DNA of 64,000 nt from Hemibagrus wyckioides (GCF_019097595.1 NC_080731.1:11989571-12053570); one strand, 5' to 3'; positions 36,714 to 50,700 are shown, numbered from the stretch's first letter. Made by a program: numbers and translations. Notes: generated by a model not told the origin, from the letters alone.

Positions 36714-39700
36714 TCTGTTTGTAATAAAGAGAGGTCTATAAAGACAGAATTTATTGAGACACTACAGGTGAATAGAATATTATTTTAAAACAATAGTTAT
36801 CACTCTTGCTTGCCAGAAGATTGGTGGTAGAACTGGAAAAACATTTTATAGTGCTTCATCTAATTAAATATGAATACATTTGCATATTTTCTAATGCTAA
36901 AAATCTACTCTTCGGATGATCTAACAATTAATTTCATAGAAACATTTTCTAACTGTGGTATCTTGACCTAAATGAGTGCATAGATGTTTTTAAATACAAC
37001 AACCACTTTGCCTTATCTATGTGGAATCTTTTTTCTTAGTTCTACTGTACCAGCATGGGTTCACCATGCTGTCAAACCTGTGGTGAGAGCTCTGGAGAAG
37101 TTTATCCCTCAGCCCTACGCTGATGAGATCAGAGGCATGGCAGCTTTCTATGGCTCTGACATCTCCGACATCCTCCTGCTCAACTTCGCCTATGAAGTTT
37201 CTGCGTATGTATGAAGTTTCTGATATGTTGCATCTCACATTGTACACATAATGGTCATATTTGCTTAGTCATAGCACTCAAATGAACCTTCAGTGCTACT
37301 AGATATAATTCGTTAGCTATACAGGAGTAATCAGGGCCAGAATACATAATGCCTCAGTGCCTACATTTTTGACCAAGATACGTATTTCATGCCTAGGGTT
37401 TCCACCATAGGCTCCAGATCCACTACAAAGAGTATAAAGCAGTTACTGAAAATAAATTAATATTTTGATCTATTTTATCCCCATCTTTCCCTCATGTTGT
37501 TATCTGGGAGTGAGATTTAAGGTGACTTTTTTAAGGTTTGTCATTAACTGCTTCATCCTGGTCAGAGTTATGACCCCTCTATGATATTCAGAGGACATAA
37601 GGAGGACATTGGCTAAATAAGTTAGCTTTTAGGGGCAGTGGTGGCTCAAGTGGGTAAGTGTGTGGGTTGTGGATCGGGGTTCAAGCCCCAGTGCCACCAA
37701 GCTCCACTGTTGGGCAGTTGAGCCAGGCCTAACTTGTATCTCTCAACAAGCAGCTCCAGGGGTGCTGTATCATAGCTGCCCTTGTGCTCTGACCCCAACT
37801 TCCTCAGCTGGGATATGCGAAGAAAAGAATTCCACTGTGCTGTAATGTATGTGTGACGATAATAAAGGCTTCATGCCCTCAGTTCTTTTAGATTCAAGAT
37901 TTCATTTGCCACATCCTTATTATATATGCTGTATAGCTTACAGTGAAATGAAAGTTAAAATACTAAATGAAAAATAAAACTGAATATAAATAATAAGAAA
38001 TAAAAAATATTTGATGTACAGTTATGATACATATGGTAACAGTACAGAATGTGTAAAAAGTATGGAAAAGTTATATACCAAATATGCAGTGTGTTGAAGC
38101 CTTTATGGACTCCTAAAGGTGGAGATGTCTGCATTGAGGAGTCTGGTGGCCTGAGAGAAGAAGCTCCTTCTGTGCATATTAGAAGGGATTATGAGACAGT
38201 TGTAATGGTATACAGTATAATATAACTACTTCAGTTTTCCTTTGGCATGGTACACCAGAAGAGGTTGATTTGCATCATACGGGTTGTCTTAGGTTTCCAA
38301 TATTATTTGTGTGCTTTTGCTCATCTGTTATAGATTCTGCACCAGTATTGTGGCTCAAGGCACCAATGGAAACATCTTTCATGGGCGAAACTTGGACTAC
38401 CCCCATAGTGTGCTGAAGAATCTTACCATTGATGTTCAGTTCATCAAAAATGGAGAAGTAACATATGCCTTACATATCTTAACATATCAGACTGCCTGTT
38501 TTGCATTAAAGTGACTAATTCAGATCATATCTTGTGTACAGTACCACTGCCATGATAGAGGAGATGAAGAATTCTTCACGTACATGAGAGAAAGTTAGCT
38601 GTTGTTAAAGACTGATATATTGCTGTGGCTCTTCTAGGTGGCCTACAGAGGCACAACTTTTGCTGGTTATGTCGGGTTGGTGACCGGGCAAAGTAAAAAC
38701 AAGTTCACTGTGACTGGGAATCAGCGAGGTTAGTGCACTGACTGAAGTCTTTTTTTTTTACCTGCAGCAATTTTACATCCATTCAAACTACAACATTTCT
38801 CCTCACAGATAAGGGCCACTGGTGGGACAATGTCATTTCAGCCTTTTTGCTAAAGAATTCTCCAGTTAGCTGGCTAGTGAGAGAGGTGAAAACCAATCAT
38901 TTTAAAGTACACCTACTTTAAGTCAATCAGATTTGTGTTTAACTTGCATTCCAACAAAATTAAATTGACATGATTTTCAAAATCAACTGCTTATCATTTG
39001 TGGTTGGTTGTGTATATTCCAGACTCTTGAGGAGGCCTCAGACTTCCTGAATGCAGCCATACAGTTGGCTAAAGTACCCATCATTGCTGATGTGTACTAC
39101 ATTGTGGGCGGTGCTTATCCAGGAGAGGGTGTGGTCATCACTAGAGACAGGAATGGCCCTGCAGATATTTGGCCTTTGGATACACTTCACGGCAAGTAAG
39201 CATCAACTGATTTTCCTTTATTCTTTTTATAATTTTTACCTTTTTTTACCCTTGCCTAAAGCCTAAATGTGGCCGCCTGCACAATGTAGAGAAATATACA
39301 GCTAGCAAAGCTTTTAAATCATCTGATTCAACACAAACTCCTCCTCCTGTTGTTGATCTTTCGGCTGTTCCCTATGTGTGTGAGGGGTCGCCACAGCGGA
39401 CCAGCACAACAACTTGGCACAGGTTTTACGCCGGATGCCCTTCCTGACGCAACCCTCCCATTTTTATCTGGGCTTGGGACCGGCACTGCAAGAAACCTAC
39501 CACTGAGCCACCAGCGCCCCTCACTTACAGTTTTGTAATAGACAAAAATTATACAAAAATACAAAATACTTTACATTTTATAATATTTGGCCAAAACAGA
39601 GAGCATACAGAAAGGGAATAACTAATAAAACCAAAGAGGTGCTTTTGATAACTGTTTCAGATAAGTTTTAGGTTGATTTTACTTTTCTAAGACTACTCTT

Positions 39701-41190
39701 TTTTCACCCTCCCTAAGAAATACCTTCAGTACACATGCATGGTTAGTATCAGGCAATGTCATATAATGCTTCAGTTTGATGTGTATAGCACTTTGTAATG
39801 TAAAGTAGCAGTACAGAATGTACAGAGGTGACAGTTGTGAGAAAAATAAGGAAGAAACCCTGAGAGGAAGCAGCCACAAAAGAGCCCCATCCTCTTTTGG
39901 GCTACGTGGCATAGTGAGAAAATCACTGTAAGTGTAACGTCAAAAGAGTAAAGTCTGTTGAAAGGATGTTCTTTACCTAACCATTGCATTTTATCATTGA
40001 ACTCTTTTTTTGTAGCTGGTACAGGATTCAGACAAACAGCGATCACTGGCTGTCTCCTCCCATTCCAGACCATAGATTGTGCGTGTCCGACTCATTTTTT
40101 TTTTAAATAATATTCTTCACAGTTATTTCTGTCATCCTAATGTATCTTTCTGATTTAGAGAAGTGGCTATGAAAGCATTGAATGCTACAGGTGAAAGTAA
40201 CCTGAATGTGAGCTCTCTTTATCAGGTAAACAGCTAATCCTTTCCAGTATTAATAGTTGATAATACAGAAATTAAAAAAAAAAAAAAACTATTCATCTCA
40301 AGTCCAATTACACGCTTGTTTTGTTGTAATTTTGATTCAGTGCAATTCATACAATCCTGTATACACTAACAGCTGTTTTGGAATAACCAGCATGCACAAA
40401 CATGTCTTTGTTCAGAAGTGTTACTATTCGTGGCATTTTAACAGTCATCCTTTGACTGTAGAAACTAAATGCATTTGTTTGCTTCCTTTGAGACACGTGA
40501 AGCTATCCAACCATATCTTTTCAAAATGCTGCTTATGGTGCATTACAGGGCAGTGATGAGCAACATACTGTATATCTACCCTCTTCTGCGTATAGGAGCT
40601 CAAAGACCCCTGTAATCGGTTAATGTTGATATGATTGACAGGGAAGGGAAGCAGAGATCATGGCCAATTTTGCTTACTTGACTTTCATTGGGTCATTGTC
40701 AGGATTTGAACTAGCAATCTCCTAACAATTGTTCCTAAGCTGTTCCTTTAGACCAATTTGAGTGTTACATTACATACACTCACCAACATTAATCTAATTA
40801 TAAAGCAATCACTTATTTACCTCTCCTAGATCTAGGATGTTTTATAGGCTGTTATAACCTTGTGTGATTTAATTGCCGTTGTTGTCTCTTCCTTCAGGTT
40901 TTATCAGTGCGTCCGGTGTGCAACAAGTAAGAATTCTCCTATTTGACTGTATTTGTGGAATGCAATTCAGGGTCAGATTGTTGTTCACACAACCTTTTAT
41001 TGTTGGGCTAGAGCAAGAGTTTTGTATTTGTACTTTCACTTCCCCTATTGAAGTCAAACATATTTGCTCCATTTCCCGTTTTGACGTAAAGAATGGAATT
41101 AACTAGAGAATACAGTAATAAGGAACTAAATATGCCAAAATAGAAATTAATGACAGAAAAACATTTATTCATTGGTTGGTCTCAACTAAA

Positions 41191-41272
<82 letters not shown>

Positions 41273-41900
41273 TATATTTGATGTGATGCAATGCTATTTC
41301 ACAAAAATGGACAAAAACTGTAGTAAATCGAACTGTTTTCTAATTTCATTGTTCATCCTGTGGTTAGTATAACGGTCTATACGACAGTGATGAATGCAGC
41401 TGCCCCAGAGGAGTACAGAACCGTGGTGAGAGAGGTATAAACACACCACAGTGCTTAGCACCATACATACCCCATGTTGTTAATTATCTACATAGTGCAT
41501 GTATTTCCTATGGTCTTGTTTATGCATACACAAACTTAACACAAAATATTGTGCCCTTCTAAATTGTTTTCCAGAAAATCAGAATGAAAAGCTTGTTAGC
41601 ATGTTCGTGAATTCACAGCATAATTTCTAGGCAGTATTAGTTGATACTCATGTGGTGTCTCAAATGCCAGAAAGTCAGGACTCCAGTGAATCAGTGATCA
41701 TCAGTCGATTAGTATATGAAATCAAAGTCACCACAGTTTTTCACCACAAGTCTTATGACTCTGCCTTCATACTTTTTTGAGGAATCAGCAGCTAGTCAGA
41801 TGCTTCGTCTTACAATTACATTTACCCTAGTTTTGGTTTAGCAATAATTATTCACCCGTTTTCTCTCAACTTTTCTCTCTTTTCACAGACATGTGGTTAG
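36231..41900 (+). CDS. naaa: N-acylethanolamine-hydrolysing acid amidase
   Basis: NAAA is a lysosomal N-terminal nucleophile hydrolase that splits palmitoylethanolamide and related lipids. Eleven exons give 347 aa (human 359): 36231-36406, 37040-37204, 38334-38457, 38638-38728, 38809-38885, 39023-39195, 40016-40078, 40159-40225, 40898-40926, 41368-41434, 41889-41900 (TAG). Exon 1 has a signal peptide ([15 protein letters not shown]) and the early motif PKLRWWPL. The proenzyme is cut before the catalytic Cys, here C116 in AFCTSIVAQ at the start of exon 3. HGRNLDYP supplies the conserved Arg and Asp. [28 protein letters not shown] and ALNATG match human NAAA almost word for word. Two ATGs, at 36231 and 36237, could start it. 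The last exon codes only three residues. Its downstream neighbour is ppef2, as in human. Confidence 0.96.
36658..36713. repeat. (TTA)n microsatellite
   Basis: About 18 TTA repeats lie in naaa intron 1. Confidence 0.9.
37630..37872 (+). repeat. tRNA-derived SINE (Mermaid/V-SINE type) in naaa intron 2
   Basis: The copy starts GGGGCAGTGGTGGCTCAAGT (A box), then GGGGTTCAAGCCCCAG (B box), then CTCCAGGGGTGCTGTATCAT and CTGACCCCAACTTCC, and ends AAAGAATTCCACTGTGCTGT and AATAAAGGCTTC. All parts of the family are present in order, making it the best-preserved SINE of the window. Relatives lie at 5760-5960 (truncated) and 61255-61480 (minus). Confidence 0.85.
37885..38190 (+). repeat. LINE 3'-UTR-like repeat in naaa intron 2
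   Basis: TTCAAGATTTCATTTGCCAC, GTGAAATGAAAGTTAAAATA and GTCTGGTGGCCTGAGAGAAG, in this order, resemble the non-coding 3' ends of fish LINEs. No coding part is present. Confidence 0.5.
39330..39530 (+). repeat. Dispersed fish repeat in naaa intron 6
   Basis: The motif run includes TCCTCCTGTTGTTGATCTTT, GGGGTCGCCACAGCGGACCA, TTTTACGCCGGATGCCCTTC and GGGACCGGCACTGCA. It is noticeably more GC-rich than its surroundings, and I recognise it as a common interspersed fish sequence. The ORFs across it are not genes. Confidence 0.6.
41193..41268. repeat. (TA)n microsatellite, about 38 repeats
   Basis: An uninterrupted TA tract in naaa intron 9, about 100 bp before exon 10. Confidence 0.95.
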
Positions 41901-42150
41901 TCATTTGCGACTGAGTTCAATGGTCTAAACTAAAACTCTCACCAGACCCACACTATTTCCAAACTGACATACATCAGGACATTTTAAATGAGCCTACATA
42001 TGTCAATTTTTATTTTTTATTTTATAATTGTTGTAATTGTTTATGATTGATGCTAATTTTATGTCTTGTTTTTGGAGATTATATTTGTGTAATGATGGCC
42101 ACAACTCTCTGTGCCCCTGACCAGCAAGATCAATAAATTTCTAATTTACT
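41901..42150 (+). other. naaa: naaa 3' UTR with poly(A) signal
   Basis: It follows the TAG at 41898-41900. AATAAA lies at 42132-42137, so a 3' UTR of about 250 bp is likely. Confidence 0.6.
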
Positions 42151-44413
42151 AATTTAGTTTTGTCTTCCTTATATAACGGTTTCACATGTAATGTAAAGTT
42201 GAGATGTTTTCATGTAATCAGGGATCTAGGGATCCCCCAGGAGCAGCTGGAATCTGCTAGCAGTTATAGAGACAACTGGGCTAACCTTCTCAGCCTATTT
42301 TTCCTGCTACTCAGTGACTTCTCTGTACCTGGCGGCAGATTCCAGCATCTCCTGGAAGATCCCCAGATGTTCCCAGAACCTGCTTGAGAGATTATATCTC
42401 TCAGTTTTCTTGGGGATTTCCCAAGAAAACTGAGGAGCTGGAATTTTGACACCAGGAGGAGCTTCCAGGTATAAAGATGTCTGCACTTCTCAGCCATCTA
42501 CCACTGTGACCCTTATCAGAAAAGTGGGAAATGAATAAATGAATGAATAAATGTTTCAGAAAGTGCTAATGGATGGTGTATATGCTAATGGATGGTAAAT
42601 ATTCCAATTTGCAGGATTCACCATGTATGTCTTATTATTCTAATTATTGTGTATTTTTTTTTATATCAATACATATCATATTAGTTAGGAGTGTGTGAAT
42701 TAATGTGTGATTGGATCAGAAACCCTAAGCATCACCTTGAAAACAGTGATAACAAACCAAACCTCTTTGTCTTGTTGAGAAACAAACTACTGAAACTATT
42801 GAAATGTTCTATATATTTTATGTACTATGTTTTTATACCTGACCTTTACATTGATCTATGTTTAGCACCAAGGTTAAATAACCCATGAATTAAACTGTGA
42901 CCTACATCCATTATTCTCTAAATAACAAAAACCCCAATGATGAATTAAAATGTACAGTGTTCATGAAAGGGGGAAAAAAGATACTTTCTGCTAAGTTTCA
43001 TTTAGCAGAGGGGTTTTTGGTGTGCAGCAGAAAACATTCACAGAGCAACAGTAGTGCCAAAGGCTGCCCTTTAACAGAATGGTGTTTTCTATATTAAGTT
43101 CAGTGTGTAGTCTCATCAAGCTATTAACCTAATCCTCTTGGGGCTTGTTTTCTTGGTTAAGCGCACTGCTCTAGTTGTGAAAGACGCCTGAACAAATCTC
43201 CATAGGATCATGGGTCACTGATGGAGGAAATGGAAGTGCCATAGACAACTGACCCTCATGTTTACATGCCTCGGCTGAGTTTGTGTTTTTTGCGTACTCT
43301 GCATTACCCACCTCAAGGATCCACGGGAAAGACAACCACAACCACTGCTTTGCATGGCATGTTTAGGGAGTAATCCTAAAGCCTTTTGGGGTTTCTTCTT
43401 GATGAGAAAACACAACCACCAGGTAAGTTCTTATAATAGATGATTTAAATTATTTCATAGAAAACACTCACTTTTGTTAATTTCACAGGAAAGTCTTGCA
43501 CTAATAAGAAACATAAGTTACAAAAATATATACATAAAAAGATATACATAAATAAGAAACATATTTGAATAAGATATTTGAATAAAACGTTGGACTTATC
43601 ACATACCTATCACTGTCCGAAGCTTGTAGCTATATTATAATAGGGTACGAATTACCAAACTTTATATAAGACCACATTTCATGAGAATTATTGTGTCCAG
43701 CAAAACAATTCTAGCATATAACACACCAAGGGAAACTGGAAGCCTATATCTTTTTATTGCTACAATAGAATACAAGACAAAGCAATCCTGCCCTGATTGG
43801 CCTTTCTAAATTTTCTGTAGTGTGTGGATGGGTGTGCAAATGGGGTTTGTGCCCTGTGTCCAGGATGTCCATCACCTTGTATCCTGAGTTCTTTTAGATC
43901 CCTGTTTAGGATAAGCGGATGGATGGATGGATGGATGGATGGATTTGTCTCAATCATGTCCAATTTAAAGTAGCCCTGACCTTTGAAAAGGTCCTTAAAA
44001 ATATTGATGGCTGACCACCCTTGGCATTCCAAACTCTGAAATACTCAGACATTGTGGTTTGTGCTCTGATTTATATTTGTTTTGTATTATTATTGAATAA
44101 TTTTTTACACTCCATTACTCAACTAAAGCACCCAGTGAGTGCTTCTAGCTACTTCTATTGAGAGTGGTGACTGTAAAGGTTCACTGAGTCTTGAGATGTG
44201 CTCACCGCATCTAATTTTCCCGTGTTGGTGGTGTATTGAGGTCTGTGTGATGCTGTAAGAAGGATTAAGGACAATCAGGCTGGTCAGAGCACGAGCTAAG
44301 CTTAATCTGTCACCTGGATCTGTTTACTTCATCTCTAACAGCATGACATTTTACTCCACTGTGACCTCCACTGTGAATCAAACACTAACTTCGTCTCCTA
44401 CTTAGGAGACACC
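42151..44413. other. Intergenic DNA between naaa and ppef2
   Basis: No exon was found in this 2.3-kb gap. A hairpin at 42400-42434 (CTCAGTTTTCTTGGG and its inverted copy, five-base loop) lies in a GC-richer block (42230-42500) that looks like a transposon fragment. A (GGAT)n tract lies at about 43916-43945 after a fragment of the 12995-13240 repeat family. Confidence 0.5.
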
Positions 44414-47400
44414 ATGGGCTGTGGGGTCACCAAAGGGGGTCAATTCCATAAAACACATGACAAAGGTAATCTCTGTGATTTTTTTGTAATACTGAGGAAA
44501 TAAAGAAGACTGAGCAAGCATTTTCTATTTCTACACATGAGTATATTTGAAAATTTACACATAGTATAATGTATTGTGGTTAATTATTTCATATGATAAC
44601 ATATCTGCTTCCATTTGATCTTCTTTCCATAGATGGCAATGTCATCTCAGTTAGGATCTCAGGTAGTACTTCTGGTCCTTATAATATGATATACTCCAAA
44701 TATAACAGAATATTTGCCAATGTTAAATTAATCAACATATGTTAACAGTTTGATGATGATGATGATGATGATGATGATAAATAAATTGATTGACTAATTT
44801 ATTAATTTATTAATTTTTAATCTGTAAACAGTGAAGTATTGGGATTTCTAGTAGTTTATATGTGTCAAAAAATATATATATATACTGATTATTTTTTTAC
44901 TTCTTTATGCTCATACATGTAGCGGCCATAAGTAAGTATCTAATATGTTTTTTTTGCATTAATACCCCATTAATTGATGAATTATATAATATAATATAAA
45001 GTGTAGCAGCATGGCCTACAAATCTCTCATTTCCTGCTCAGTTAATACTTCAGAAAATAGGACATGGACTATTCTGGCATTGACTAACCCTGTGTGGTCA
45101 TCCAGCATGAGTCTGATTCAGATTACAGGGTGTAGGGTTGTAATCTAGTGACATCTGAATAAAGCACCAAATTGCTCGAGGTGAAATTAGGTTGGACCTG
45201 GTGGTTGCATCCTGGGAGGACATAGTTGCAGAATGTGCTCCTAAAGTGTCTCAGATGGTTACAGCCTTAATGCAGTAAACATTAGGGGTACTGAATCTAT
45301 TATAATATCTGGGCATTAGTTTTAACCATTTCTTCTGAATCTTATAACGAATTATGAATCGCAGACATGCTGCAACATATATAATGTAGTTGCTGCAAAA
45401 TGATCTTCTTTAACGAATCAAAACACTGGCTGAAATTTCTGTTCCTCTACTGTGAAGCAATAAGAGCTGCAGTTCTGATCCAGCGTTGGTATCGTCAGTA
45501 TGTGAGCCGCATGGAGATGAGGCGCAGATACACCTGGAACATCTTCCAGTCCATAGAGTACACTGGGCTTCAAGACCAAATCAAAGTAAAAACAACACAC
45601 ACACATGTGGTAGAAATGATTCACCAGGTCAATGTTAGTATAGCATTATAATCATATGTTTATTTACTTGAAGCTTTAAAATTGGATGTTAAGATTGGTC
45701 TGTAAAATTTTGTTGAAATATTTGTTTCTTCTTTACTTAGCTGTATAATTTTCTTGGTTACCTTATGGACAACTTCACACCTTCTAGCAATGAACGTAAG
45801 CTCACTTCTGTAATGTGTGTGTGTGTGTGTGTCATAGAGGGTAGCATTATGAGGGTCCTCAGGGTTTCAATCCTGATCTAGGGTTGCTGTCTTTCTGTGT
45901 AAGTCTCCCTTGTGTTCATGTGGGTTTCCTTGGGGGTTTCAAGTTTCCCTCAACCTTTTCAAAAAACATGCATAAAGGTGCACTGGCTGCTCTAAATTTC
46001 TTCTAGGTTTGAATAAATGTATGAATGTGTGTGTCCATTGTGCCCTGCATTGCATGCATGATATATTCCTGCCTCATGCCCAGTGTTCATGAAATAGGCC
46101 TCAGATCCACTTTGTCCCTACCCAGGATTACTAAGGTAGAATGACTGTGCGTGTGCATGATTATTTGTGTATTATATTATATATTTAATACATATCTACC
46201 AGCTTTAGTTTGTCCCTCTGAGAGAAGCCTGATTTATTTTTCTCTCAAACAAGTTACAAATAACTTCACTTTAAAAAGCAAAAACTGTTACCAATCTAAA
46301 AGAACTCCTTTATTCAATGACTGTTGAGTAGTGCAAAAGTTTGCATACCTTAAGGAATAAATAATTCATGCAAGCAGTTTAGTCTGTTCCTTTATTAACA
46401 TATAAACCATACCTAATCCTTTATATATAGCCATGTAAAATCCTATATAAATGATCACATAGTGTTAGATGTAAACAAGCATGCATTCTCTATTCATTTT
46501 TAATAGCTATGTTTTGCCTTGTGGGTTAATAACCTATGTTCCTGAATGTAGGAAAATTGATCTCCCACATCTTCAGAGACAATGAAATATGTCGGGATGC
46601 AGAGTGGGAGAGATACTTCAGTTACTCCAATATCGACATTCCAGAAATCTATTCAGGCCCAAGGCTAACCTTCCCTCTGGATGCAAACCAAGCTGCTGAT
46701 CTTGTGGAGGCTTTTAGAAACAAGCAAGTAGGTGAAGCACACTCCAAACTTTTTGTTAAACTTTTATTATGTACTGGAAAATAGATAAATAAATCTTGTG
46801 TTAAATTTAATGTGGATTCATATATATCTGTTTTTGCAAAGCAGCAGCTCCATTCTCGTTATGTTCTCCAACTTCTCCTTGAAACCTGGAAGCTGCTCAG
46901 AGTTCTGCCAAATATCAACCGAATCTCTACCTGCCATAGCAAAGAAATCACAATATGTGGTGAGAAAACCTGCACCTTTGTCATTTTTGAAAAAATACAT
47001 TCTTTAGATATCATACTGTAAATCATACTTTAGATATCATACTGTTTGGGTTTTCTTAAAACCATACATCTTTTCCAAAAATATGTTTTAATTAGGGGAT
47101 TTACATGGACAGTTAGAGGACTTACTTCTAATATTTTACAAAGTAAGTACAATTTGTTTTGGTTTTTTTTGGTTTACAATGGTTACAGTAATTAAATTCA
47201 ATTCATTCATTTATTTGTACAGCTCTTTTAACTATGGACATTGTCTCAAAGCAGCTTTACAGAACATAAGAAATATAGTACAAAAAGTTCAAGATTAATA
47301 TTAGACTTATATTTAAATTTATTTATATTAATCCCTAATGAGCAAGAGAGTGAGGCAAGGAAAAAATCCCTTAGATGGTAAAAGGATGAAACTTTGAGAG

Positions 47401-47699
47401 GAACCAGGCTCAAAAGTGAACCTTATCCTCATTTGGGTGACACCAGAGAGTGTCCTTTGTCCTAATGTCCTTTCTACTGTCATATAGAGTCAGTTGGAGT
47501 TGTGTAACCAGGAGCTCCTCAGCAACTCATAAATTAGTTAAATATCTGAGTTTATTATAGATTCAACACCGACTCCTCCATGCTGAAGCATTCAGATACT
47601 CATTGATGGAGATACAGCATATGTAGAATGTTATTTTGTGTATTGATTCAATGCCTTGGAAATGAGTAATTATTTTATAATACATTGTATAAATAAATG

Positions 47700-47760
<61 letters not shown>

Positions 47761-50700
47761 CTATAGCATTTATTTATACAATGTATTATAAAATATATTA
47801 TGAAAATCATGAATTATAACTGACATAATGTTTCTCATATGTAGAATGGGATGCCATCTCTGGAGAAGCCTTATGTTTTCAATGGTGACTTTGTGGACCG
47901 AGGCAAGGACTCAATAGAGATTCTGCTTATTTTATTCACTTTCTTGTTGGTCTGTCCTGGAGAGGTTTACCTTAATCGAGGGAATCATGAAGATCACATC
48001 ATAAACCTGAGGTATATTATTCAAAATAATGAATATTAAAGTTTAAAATATGATTTCTTTTCTGCTGAATAGGCAGTACTTGAAGCTTTCTCGGAGTAAC
48101 TGAAGCATTCTCAATTTCACTAAAATTGTGGGGTTTTTTTTTTAAAGGTATGGGTTCACCAAGGAAGTGTTGGGCAAATATAAGGTAAGTGTTTCCATAT
48201 AAAATTTCTAACACTTGCATCATGGTGCATTATGGAACTCCCATCTTAGATCCCAAAGCTATTCTAATTTACTTCCCCAATTCATCAACAAAAAATTTAA
48301 AAAAAAAAAAAAAAGCTCAAATAAACTGGCAACAGCTCTCTCTGCTGGCGATAAGAACAATCAGCGAAAAAAAGGATTTTTGTTTTCTGGTCAGCTTTGA
48401 CTAGTAATACTGCATGTCCAAATTTGACATTACAATGACCAGGCATAACATTATGACCACCTGCCTAATATTTTGTTGGTCCCCCTTTTGCTGCCAAAAC
48501 AGCCCTGACCCATCATTCACTGTGTATTCTGACACCTTTCTATCAGAACCAGCACTGATTGGCCGCCCATGATCCTGTCGCCAGTTCACGACTGTTCCTT
48601 CCTTGGATCACTTTTGATAGATACTGACCACTGCAGACCAGGAACACCCCACAAGATGTGCAGTTTTGGAGATGCTCTGATCCAGTCGTCTAGCCATCAC
48701 AATTTGTCCCTTGTCAAACTCACTCAAATCCTTACGCTTGCCCATTTTTCCTGCTTCTAACACATCAACTTTGAGGACAAAATGTTCACTTGCAGCCTGA
48801 TATATCCCACCCACTAACAGGTGCCATGATGAGGAGATAATCAGTGTTATTCACTTCACCTCTCAGTGCTCATAATGTTATGGCTGATTGGTGTATAATC
48901 CATATGACCAATCTGGTGGATAAGAAAAAAATGACTTTAAAATGAAAAGAAAAATTAACCTTTAATGCCCTTTAAATACTTTAAGATCAGAGCACTTCCA
49001 TTTTAATGACTGGTAGTCTTTCAAAAAAAATAAAAAATACAAGTTAATATTATTTGTATAAGTTTTAATTTAATTTTAAATTATTGTATACCTTAAAACA
49101 GACTGAAGTAATGGTCTTTATTATAATCTGTATTATTTTACTTGATTACATTTGCAAGACAAAAAAACAACACCAGATTTCTTTTTGTTAACATCTAGAT
49201 AAAGGGAAGGCATGACCTCTTACTATTCAATTCATATTAATTTTATCTGTTTAGCACAAAACAGCTTTACAGAAACCTCTAAATTTAGTATATAAATTAT
49301 TAATTTTAATTGATAAGCATATGCATAATAAGCAGGCCAGAGGGCGACAAGTGGCAAACTCCCTAAGACAGTATTATGAAGAAACCTTGGGAGGAACCAG
49401 ACTCAAAAGGAAAACTATCCTCATCTGGATGACACCGGATACAAATTTCTGATTCGATACTGACATGACAGGCAAATTTCTTAATTGTGTGAATCACAGC
49501 TTGAAAGAATAAAAACAATCAAATATTTTATAGATTTAAAAAAATTCAAAAATATTTTTAATAACATGATTATTTACACATAGTTGTTTTTTACTGTACA
49601 CTTTGCACCAGATCTGGCATTGCCACTGGTCCTGAGATTACCCTCAGGAGAAACAGGCATGAAACACACTTAATATTTTTAGCCTGTTGTTGTTTTGCTG
49701 TAATTTGGTTATGAAGACTATTTCTCGTGTGTACCAGATGCACGGTAAACGAATTCTAAAGCTGCTGCAGAAGATATTCAGCTGGTTGCCCCTGGCAACA
49801 GTGATTGATCAGAAGGTGCTGATCGTTCATGGGGGCATCTCAGACACCACAGACCTGGCACTGGTGGCCCGAATGGACAGACACAAAGTGAGTCAAGGAA
49901 ACACTAAACACATCCAGATCAGCATCTCAGCACTTGAGGGAAACTAACACTTAAAAAATATCAGTTATTTTGTATTTTGTATTTTAATGATTCAACATCA
50001 TTTTTGCCACTCATTTTTGCCCACATTTTTTTTTGCTCATAAATTTATTTCTATGTGATTTTCAACCATGCATTTTCACACAAATAAATAAATTTTCACA
50101 CATGATTCTACATGATTTTCATGTATTTATATTCACCACAAAGTTGGTTTATTTTTTACATGTGATGGTTTCAAATCATTCATTTCTTTTTACATGTGAA
50201 TTTTAACGTGATTATTCATATATTCTCACATCACATGTATGAAGTTCACATTTGCAGTGGTTTGACAACATGATAGAACAATGCATAGACAGATACAATT
50301 TTATAATTAAATACAAATACAAATTTGGTAGTTATATATTGTTGAGCCTTCTTGTGTGTTTATAAAAGCAAATACTATAATAATATATTTTGGATAATCT
50401 AATTATCTAATTGGATTTAATTAATTATTTATTTGGAATCTTTCTCCAGTATGTATCTGCCCTGAGGCCTCCGAAGCAGAGAAGCAGTGTGTCTATGCGG
50501 TCATCAATGGACTCAGAGATGGAAGATGAATCGCTGAACTCTAAGCACAGTTTTTTGAACAGAAGGCGATCCTCGTTCACATATTACAGGCCCTTACCAT
50601 CCCGGGAAACTTTCCAGTGCCGTTCTTTGCAGGACTTCTCAACTACAGTGGCCAGGACCAAGGAGGAAGAGCTCAGGATCCAACAAAGGCAGACCAGCTT

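Noticed and set aside
37660..37845. 61-codon ORF in naaa intron 2, and tRNA-like boxes
   Set aside because: These belong to a SINE. The tRNA-like head cannot fold as a working tRNA and the ORF is incidental.
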